Assembly: GCA_039915505.1 (NCBI GenBank)
Contig: JBDSND010000046.1
Location: 1 to 10,858 of the forward strand
Reading direction: 5' to 3'
DNA: 10,858 bases
DNA from: CAIWHR01 sp039915505
Lineage (GTDB): Bacteria; Pseudomonadota; Gammaproteobacteria; Burkholderiales; Casimicrobiaceae
In this document: positions 6,087 to 10,858 of the stretch, in pieces
Position numbering within the stretch: position 1 is the first letter of the stretch
How the letters are laid out: the number at the start of each line of letters is the position of its first letter
Position numbers and translations under genes: made by a program
The notes under the pieces: generated by a model
Seen by the model: the letters and a program-made list of their open reading frames with translations, nothing else
Told to the model about the DNA's origin: nothing
Database searches by the model: none

Positions 6087-7063
6087 CGATCGGGTGCGGC
6101 GATGCGGGCCCGGATCGCGGCCAGGGTCAGCAACCCGGTGGCGTTCCCGTCGGCATCGAGCACGCCGATCGTTTCCACCCCGGCGGCCAGCATCTGCGAC
6201 AGCGCATCGCGCAGGGTCGCGGTGCCGGGAATGGCATGGCGCAGCGTCGCGGTGCCCGGAATGGCATGGCGCAGGGTCGCGCCGTGCAGCGGCTGGATGG
6301 CGTCGCGCGCCGCCACGAGGGACAAGCGCTTCAGAGCACGATCGGCGCCGACGAAGGCTTCGACGAAAGCGTTGGCCGGCGACTGCAGGATCGTCTCCGG
6401 CGTGTCGTACTGGACCAGGGCGCCGTCGGCGAGGATGGCGATGTGCGTGCCCATCTTGATCGCCTCGTCGATGTCGTGGGTGACGAACACGATGGTCTTG
6501 GAGAGCGCGCGCAGGATGTTCAGGAACTCGTCCTGCAGTCGCGTGCGGGTGATCGGATCCAGCGCGCCGAACGGCTCGTCCATCAGCATGACGGCGGGGT
6601 CGACGGCGAGCGCCCGCGCGAATCCGACCCGCTGCTTCTGGCCGCCGGAGAGCTCGCGTGGATAACGATCTCGATACAGCGCCGGATCCATGCCGACCAG
6701 GTGCAGGAGCTCGTCGATCCGCGTCGCGATGCGGGCGTTGTCCCAGCGCAGCAGGCGCGGCACGGTCGCCACGTTCTCGGCGATGGTCCAGTGCGGAAAC
6801 AGTCCGACCTGCTGGATCACGTAGCCGATGCGGCGCCGCAGCTCGACGGGATCGACCGCCATCACATCTTCGCCCGCTACGCGGATGAGGCCAGCATCGG
6901 GCTCGATCATCCGGTTGATGAGCCGCATGGTCGTGGTCTTGCCACAGCCGGATGGGCCGATCAGTACGCAGACGTCGCCCTCGGGAATCGACAGGGTCAG
7001 ATGGTCCACGGCCGGTCGCGCAGTCCCGGGAAACTGCTTCACGAGGTCGACGATCTCGATCAT
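6080..7063 (-). CDS. ABC transporter ATPase, osmoprotectant/quaternary-amine type (OpuCA/ProV-like) with CBS-like tail
   Basis: This 327-residue ATPase energises the import of a small, often quaternary-ammonium solute. Walker A (GPSGCGKTT) is at 36-44, the Q-loop (YVIQQ) at about 81-85, the signature LSGGQ at 138-142, Walker B (VMLMDEP) at 158-164 and the switch His at 196 (THD). The phrase YVIQQVGLFPHWTIAENV is typical of the OpuCA/ProV group. The C-terminal 90 or so residues resemble a CBS region (TIGVLDADGNATGLLTL), which in relatives senses ionic strength or nucleotides. Only one clear CBS half is seen where OpuCA has two domains, and a 10-residue in-frame duplication precedes it. The ATG at 7063 is chosen because it begins MIEIVDLVKQF and lies 4 bases after the upstream permease stop; a start at 7126 would add 21 unrelated residues overlapping that gene. 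Confidence 0.9.
   Translation of the reverse strand: MIEIVDLVKQFPGTARPAVDHLTLSIPEGDVCVLIGPSGCGKTTTMRLINRMIEPDAGLIRVAGEDVMAVDPVELRRRIGYVIQQVGLFPHWTIAENVATVPRLLRWDNARIATRIDELLHLVGMDPALYRDRYPRELSGGQKQRVGFARALAVDPAVMLMDEPFGALDPITRTRLQDEFLNILRALSKTIVFVTHDIDEAIKMGTHIAILADGALVQYDTPETILQSPANAFVEAFVGADRALKRLSLVAARDAIQPLHGATLRHAIPGTATLRHAIPGTATLRDALSQMLAAGVETIGVLDADGNATGLLTLAAIRARIAAPDRD
6211..6281 (-). repeat. 30-bp in-frame tandem duplication in the ATPase gene
   Basis: Bases 6211-6240 and 6241-6270 match at 28 of 30 positions (differences at 6215/6245 and 6227/6257). A partial third copy of 11 bases starts at 6271. The unit encodes HAIPGTATLR, so the protein reads ATLRHAIPGT twice in a row and then ATLRDALSQML, at about residues 264-290. 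The duplication lies at the boundary into the CBS-like region and keeps the reading frame. Confidence 0.85.
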
Positions 7064-7067
7064 GTCG

Positions 7068-7706
7068 TCAGACGCCCTTGGGGGTGAAGGCGCGTTGCAG
7101 GGCGCCGAACAGCTGGTCGGTGCCAATGGACAGCAGCGTTGCGGGGATCGCGCCGACCAGCAGTTGCGGCAGTGCCATCATCGCGATCCCGGCGGTGATG
7201 AAGTCGCCCAGGCCGCCACCGCCGATGTAGGCTGCCAGCACGGCGCCGGACACGACCTGCACGGCCGCGATGCGGATGCCGGCGAACATCACCGGCACCG
7301 CCAGTGGCAGCTCCACCCGCCGCAGGATCTCGCCGCCGCGCATGCCCATGCCGCGCGCCGCGTCAACCACGTCGGGATCGACCTGCCGGATCGCGGTGTA
7401 GGTGTTGATCAGGATCGGCGGCAGTGCCAGCAGGGTGAGGGCAAAGAGCGACGGCGTGAAGCCCGTGCCCAGCACCGGCATCACCAGCGCCAGCACGGCC
7501 AGCGACGGCAGGGTGCGGCCGATGTTGGCGATGGTGACCGCGACCAGGGCCGCACGGCGCGTGCCCGCGATACGGATGCCGATCGGCACGGCGATGCCGA
7601 TGGCTAGGAACAGCGCGCTCGCCGACAGTGCGACGTGGGTGCCGAGCGCGCTCAGGAAGCGGTCGGGGTGATCCAGCAGCCAATGCCAGGACTCGAGCAG
7701 GAGCAT
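7068..7706 (-). CDS. ABC transporter permease, osmoprotectant type (second permease)
   Basis: This is a 212-residue inner-membrane permease of the ProW/OpuCB group. Hydrophobic segments lie at about 22-45, 53-77, 84-105, 135-160 and 175-195. The cytoplasmic EAA-type loop that docks on the ATPase is at about 113-145 (VDAARGMGMRGGEILRRVELPLAVP). The short length, with no long N-terminal tail, is usual for OpuCB/OpuCD-like subunits. The ATG at 7706 lies 15 bases after the stop of the other permease, with only a weak AGGT upstream, so translation probably relies on coupling. The ATPase gene follows after 4 bases. It should form a heterodimer with the product of the adjacent permease gene. Confidence 0.9.
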   Translation of the reverse strand: MLLLESWHWLLDHPDRFLSALGTHVALSASALFLAIGIAVPIGIRIAGTRRAALVAVTIANIGRTLPSLAVLALVMPVLGTGFTPSLFALTLLALPPILINTYTAIRQVDPDVVDAARGMGMRGGEILRRVELPLAVPVMFAGIRIAAVQVVSGAVLAAYIGGGGLGDFITAGIAMMALPQLLVGAIPATLLSIGTDQLFGALQRAFTPKGV

Positions 7707-7721
7707 GTGCGCTGACCGGAC

Positions 7722-8342
7722 CTAGCTCGATCGCCGGCGAAGCCGCGTTTCGAGGCGCGCGAGACTCAAGTCGGCGACGATGGCCAGTGCGCAAGCCGTC
7801 AGTGCGCCGGTCCAGATCTTGGGCGCGTGATCGTTGCTGATGCCATTGAAGATGAGGGTGCCGAGGCCGCCGGCATTCACGTACGCCGCGACGACGGCCA
7901 CGCTGATCACCGTCACCGTGGCGATGCGCACCCCGGCGACGATCACCGGCATCGCCAGCGGCAGCTCGATTTTCGCCAGGATTTCGCCTGCGGTCATGCC
8001 CATCCCGCGGGCGGCGTCGACCACCTCGCGCGGGACCTCGCGGATGCCGATCGCCACGTTGCGGATCATGATCATCAGGGAAAACGCGACCATGCAGATG
8101 ATGGCGTTGGTCCTGCCGAGGCCCACCAGCGGAATCAGCAATGCGAGAAAGGCGAGGGTCGGGATGGTGTAGAGCACGCCGGTCAGGGCGATGGCGGTGC
8201 GGAACACGGATTCATGACGGGCCGCGAAGATGCCAATTACGAGCGACAGCACGAAAGCGATGCCGATGGCGGTGCCGGCGATCACGATGTGCTGGCCAAG
8301 TGCCAGCAGCACCTGGTCCCAGTTATTGAGCAGCCACTTCAT
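7722..8342 (-). CDS. ABC transporter permease, osmoprotectant type (first permease)
   Basis: This 206-residue inner-membrane permease is paralogous to the neighbouring one. Hydrophobic segments lie at about 16-40, 47-72, 79-98, 130-155 and 175-192. The EAA-type loop is at about 107-140 (VVDAARGMGMTAGEILAKIELPLAMP). The two permeases share this loop closely but diverge elsewhere, as expected for a heterodimeric pore. The ATG at 8342 overlaps the stop of the lyase-like gene as ATGA (8339-8342), the strongest translational-coupling sign in the operon. Beyond family-level specificity for quaternary amines, the permease sequence does not reveal its substrate. Confidence 0.9.
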   Translation of the reverse strand: MKWLLNNWDQVLLALGQHIVIAGTAIGIAFVLSLVIGIFAARHESVFRTAIALTGVLYTIPTLAFLALLIPLVGLGRTNAIICMVAFSLMIMIRNVAIGIREVPREVVDAARGMGMTAGEILAKIELPLAMPVIVAGVRIATVTVISVAVVAAYVNAGGLGTLIFNGISNDHAPKIWTGALTACALAIVADLSLARLETRLRRRSS

Positions 8343-9934
8343 TCCGCGTCCACGAGTCGATCGACGGCCATGAGATCGACCGTGCCGATGCCGTCGTCGC
8401 GGATCACCTGGGCGATGCGCTCGACGTCCGGGCCGAGCGGACGATCCTCGTCGAGCACGGCGACGTGGGCGCGGACCGCGTCGTAGGCATGGCGCGCACC
8501 GCGACCGAGGCTGTCCACCGGCGTTTCGCGCAGATCGACGGCCTGGGCGGCCGACAGGAGTTCGATGGCCGCGAGGTAGTGCAGCTTCGTAACCATAGCC
8601 TCGGTCTTGGCGACGACATTAGGCGCCATCGAGGCGTGGTCCTCGATCGCCTCCGACACCGGCAGGCAGTCGAGCGATGCCGGATTGGCGAGATGCCGCA
8701 TTTCGCCGTAGAGCGTTGTCAGGGTTTTTTGCAACGTGGCGAAGCCCGAGTGCTCGGGACCGCGCCGGGTGAGCTGCAGCGGCAGGCCCGACATCGCCGG
8801 CGAATACAGCCGCTGGCAGCGCTGCACGCACAGCAGCGCGACCGCGGCGAGTCCCAGGCCCACGGCATCGATGTCGAGGGCCAGCGCCGCCGGATGAAAG
8901 TTGCCGTTGGAGAGCATCACGTCATCGGCGGCCAGCACGAGAGGGCTTTCGCTCGCGCTGTTGAGCTCGAGCTCGATCACATCCCGCGCGCGGGATAACG
9001 CTGTCAGGGCGGCACCGTGCACCTGGGTGACGCAGCGCAGGGACAGTGGATCCTGCACCCGGCGCGCCGCGCCGGGCGTCCACAGCGCACTGTCTGCCAG
9101 CAGGGCGCGCAATCGGGCGCCGATGCGCACCTGGCCTGGCTCGGGCCGCGCCGCATGCACGCGCGGATCGAGCGGACTGAGGTTTGCCCGGAAGCCTTCG
9201 AAGGACAGCGCGACGGCGACGTCCAGAGCGTCTAGGGCGCGGGCACAGTCGGTGATCACCAGCGCTGCGTGACCGACCGTCGCCGCATTGGCGCTGATCA
9301 GGGCGAGGCCGTCCTTGACCCCCAGGATCGCCGGCGTGAGGCCGGCACGGGCGAGGGCGTCGCCGCCAGGCACTACGTTCCCGCCGATCTCGGCGGCGCC
9401 CTTGCCGATCAGCACCAGGGCGAGGTGCGACAGGGCGGGCAGATCGGCGCATCCGATCGAGCCCGTGCGAGGTACAACTGGATGAACCGAAGTATCGAGG
9501 AGCGCGACGAGGGCATCGAGCACCGGGGGCGAAACGCCCGAACCGCCCATCGCCATCCCCGCGATGCGCGCGAGCATGATCGCCCGGACCACGTCCGGCG
9601 GGAACGGGGCACCCACGCCCACCGCACGCGCCTCGACCGCACGGGCCTGGTAGGCGTTGATGTCGGCCGCGGGGATGCGTGCACCGGTGTTCGCGCCGAG
9701 CGCGGTATTGACGCCGTAGATGGGCTCGGGGGAATGTGCCAGGCGATCGACCGTGGCGCGCCCCGCTTCGACCCGGCTTCGCGCGGCGGGCGCGAGCTCT
9801 ACTTTCGCCCCTTCGCGCGCCACCCGCACCACGTCGGCGAGGGTAAGGCGGCGGTCACCGACTGCGACGGAGGCCGCCTTCACGCCGGTCCTCGCTGCGT
9901 CGCGTGCATCAGACGGGGTGCTCTGCGTGCTCAC
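8339..9934 (-). CDS. Aromatic amino acid lyase family protein lacking the MIO triad (candidate betaine/ergothioneine lyase)
   Basis: This 531-residue protein is clearly homologous to HutH along its whole length, for example YGVNTALG at 73-80, VQDPLSLRC at 293-301, NGNFHP at 343-348 and EDHASMA at 431-437. The MIO-forming segment differs: residues 158-170 read GSIGCADLPALSH where HutH has GSVGASGDLAPLAH. The Ala-Ser-Gly triad is therefore lost along with one residue. Ser-His of the HutH specificity pair is replaced (EAR), the NGTQ Asn region reads SANA (213-216), and the catalytic Tyr of QDPYS is Leu297. Tyr73, Arg300, Phe346 and Glu431 remain. MIO chemistry is thus not expected; a MIO-independent elimination, or loss of catalysis, is. 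It shares an operon with an osmoprotectant-type importer. The GTG at 9934 has no ribosome binding site; the GTG at 9883, preceded by GCGAGGA, may be the true start. Confidence 0.88.
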   Translation of the reverse strand: MSTQSTPSDARDAARTGVKAASVAVGDRRLTLADVVRVAREGAKVELAPAARSRVEAGRATVDRLAHSPEPIYGVNTALGANTGARIPAADINAYQARAVEARAVGVGAPFPPDVVRAIMLARIAGMAMGGSGVSPPVLDALVALLDTSVHPVVPRTGSIGCADLPALSHLALVLIGKGAAEIGGNVVPGGDALARAGLTPAILGVKDGLALISANAATVGHAALVITDCARALDALDVAVALSFEGFRANLSPLDPRVHAARPEPGQVRIGARLRALLADSALWTPGAARRVQDPLSLRCVTQVHGAALTALSRARDVIELELNSASESPLVLAADDVMLSNGNFHPAALALDIDAVGLGLAAVALLCVQRCQRLYSPAMSGLPLQLTRRGPEHSGFATLQKTLTTLYGEMRHLANPASLDCLPVSEAIEDHASMAPNVVAKTEAMVTKLHYLAAIELLSAAQAVDLRETPVDSLGRGARHAYDAVRAHVAVLDEDRPLGPDVERIAQVIRDDGIGTVDLMAVDRLVDAE

Positions 9935-10202
9935 GTAGGCAACCCGGGTTTTTGCTCAAGCCGCACGGCCGAAAACGAAGCCTCGCGGGGCATTCGGCGC
10001 CATGCGCACGATCCTTAACGAGGATGGTTGCCGTCATGCGCGCAGCCGCACCCACAACCCGCAGCAACGGCGGGCGGCCGTGTAGCGACAGCCGGCAGTG
10101 CGTCCGCATGGAGAAGGTGCGCGCTCGCCCGCCGGCAGCTCCTCGCGCCATGTCCACGCTACCGATGACAGGCCCGATCCCGTTCCCGGGCGTCGGCGAA
10201 CT
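9935..10202 (-). other. 268-bp gap inside the transporter/lyase operon
   Basis: The gap separates the binding-protein stop from the lyase-like start in an operon that otherwise has 4-15 base spacings or overlaps. I see no supported gene. CGGCGGGCG at 10068-10076 and CGCCCGCCG at 10126-10134 are perfect 9-bp complements with a 49-base loop, and GCCGGCAG occurs at both 10091-10098 and 10131-10138. An internal promoter, an mRNA-stabilising or processing structure for the abundant binding protein, or a decayed small gene are all possible. No convincing -35/-10 pair was found. Confidence 0.4.
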
Positions 10203-10858
10203 TCAGCGCACGATGCCTTTCGCCTTCAGGAAGGCACGCGCGACATCCTTGGGCTCCTCCTTGTCGCCGTCGACCTTGTAGTTGAGCTCGGCCATGGTGG
10301 TCTCGTCCAGCAGCGGCGACACGCGGTTCAGCACCTCGGCGATCTTGGGGTTGGCGTCGAGGGCTTCCTTGCGCACCACCGGCACCAGGTAGTAGGGCGG
10401 CCAAAGATTCTTGTCGTCCTTGAGGCGCTTCAGCTTCAGGGCGCTGATCATGCCGTCGGTGGCGTAGCCGTTGACCACGTCTACCTGCTTGTTGGCGATC
10501 GCCTGGTAGCGCAGACCGATGGCCATCTGCAGATCTTCCTTGAACTCCATGCCGTACTTAGCCTTGAGACCGGGCAAACCATCCTTGCGATCGCGAAACT
10601 CCGGACCGGCGCCGAGCTTCAGCTCCTTGGACACCTTGGCGAGGTCGGACAGCGTCTCCAGCTTGTACTGCGCGGCGGTTTCGGGGCGCACCACCATGTT
10701 GTAGGTGTTGTTGAGCGGCGACTCGTCGAGAAGCACGAAGCCCTTTGCGGCGTACTCGGTCTTGACCTTATCGTGCACCGCCTTGCGGTCGGTCATCGGC
10801 TCGGCCTTGAGCACGACCAGGAGCATCGTGCCGGTGTATTCGGGATAGAGGTCGATCT
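10203..10858 (-). CDS. Osmoprotectant-type substrate-binding protein, 5' end outside window
   Basis: The open frame reaches the window edge, so this is the C-terminal part of about 217 residues. It begins IDLYPEYTGT (10827-10856), the hallmark of OpuAC/OsmF/ProX-like binding proteins, and continues with LDESPLNNTYNMVVRPETA, GAGPEFRDRKDG, QVDVVNGYATDGMI and LWPPYYLVPVVR, all in family order. These periplasmic or lipid-anchored proteins capture glycine betaine, choline, carnitine or related quaternary amines and deliver them to the permeases. The signal peptide is outside the window. The Met at 10826 is internal and not a start. It is the first visible gene of the leftward operon with the lyase-like gene, two permeases and the ATPase. 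Ligand-binding aromatic residues cannot be fixed from this part alone. Confidence 0.9.
   Translation of the reverse strand, partial: IDLYPEYTGTMLLVVLKAEPMTDRKAVHDKVKTEYAAKGFVLLDESPLNNTYNMVVRPETAAQYKLETLSDLAKVSKELKLGAGPEFRDRKDGLPGLKAKYGMEFKEDLQMAIGLRYQAIANKQVDVVNGYATDGMISALKLKRLKDDKNLWPPYYLVPVVRKEALDANPKIAEVLNRVSPLLDETTMAELNYKVDGDKEEPKDVARAFLKAKGIVR

Noticed and set aside
6071..7087. 338-residue forward open frame over the ATPase gene
   Set aside because: It is antisense to an ATPase with all ABC motifs, has no recognisable protein features, and would run from the hutH end against a clear operon.
9424..9462. Frameshift or sequencing error as the cause of the missing Ala-Ser-Gly triad
   Set aside because: The reading frame continues with strong homology on both sides, the change is a whole codon, and several other MIO-partner residues are independently altered.
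9909..10157. 82-residue minus-strand frame in the gap between binding protein and lyase-like gene
   Set aside because: It overlaps the lyase start in another frame, is rich in Arg and Cys with no recognisable motif, and has no clear ribosome binding site.

Overview
The window is GC-rich, gene-dense bacterial DNA with tightly packed genes and frequent overlaps. The gene families fit a proteobacterium, probably betaproteobacterial: a YffB-type arsenate-reductase-like protein, a family 5 solute-binding protein, a MhpD-type hydratase, histidine ammonia-lyase, and a short inverted-repeat element beginning TAATGGGGTCAGATCAA. This placement is inference from gene content; there is no rRNA or other marker to fix it. 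I see no tRNA, rRNA, CRISPR array, transposase or phage gene.

Left part (1-4340). The 5' end of a thiolase gene runs leftward out of the window. A 301-bp divergent gap separates it from a small single-domain cupin gene. The cupin converges on a large periplasmic family 5 (peptide/nickel-type) solute-binding protein gene, and a 127-bp inverted-repeat element with two internal direct repeats sits exactly between the two stop codons. Divergent from the solute-binding protein is an overlapping rightward cluster: a YffB/ArsC-like protein, an 83-residue two-helix membrane protein, and a 2-keto-4-pentenoate hydratase family enzyme.

Right part (4341-10858). A complete histidine ammonia-lyase (hutH) with all the expected catalytic residues runs rightward. 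It converges, across an 11-bp gap and a perfect 9-bp hairpin that contains both stop codons, on a leftward operon. In transcription order the operon encodes: an osmoprotectant-type (OpuC/YehZ/ProX-like) substrate-binding protein, cut by the window edge; a second member of the aromatic amino acid lyase family; two permeases; and an ABC ATPase with a C-terminal CBS-like tail. The second lyase overlaps the first permease by ATGA, so they are very probably made together.

The most interesting feature is that second lyase. Its fold-defining sequence is kept, but the Ala-Ser-Gly triad that forms the MIO electrophile in HutH/PAL/TAL is replaced by Cys-Ala with one residue missing. Several residues that act with MIO (HutH Asn194, Tyr279, Ser81-His82 positions) are also changed. 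Together with a transporter of the quaternary-ammonium family, this suggests uptake of an aromatic amino acid betaine and MIO-independent elimination of trimethylamine. Ergothioneine or hercynine are the leading candidates, by analogy with the MIO-less ergothionase and the EgtUV-type importers. The substrate is inference, not something the sequence proves.
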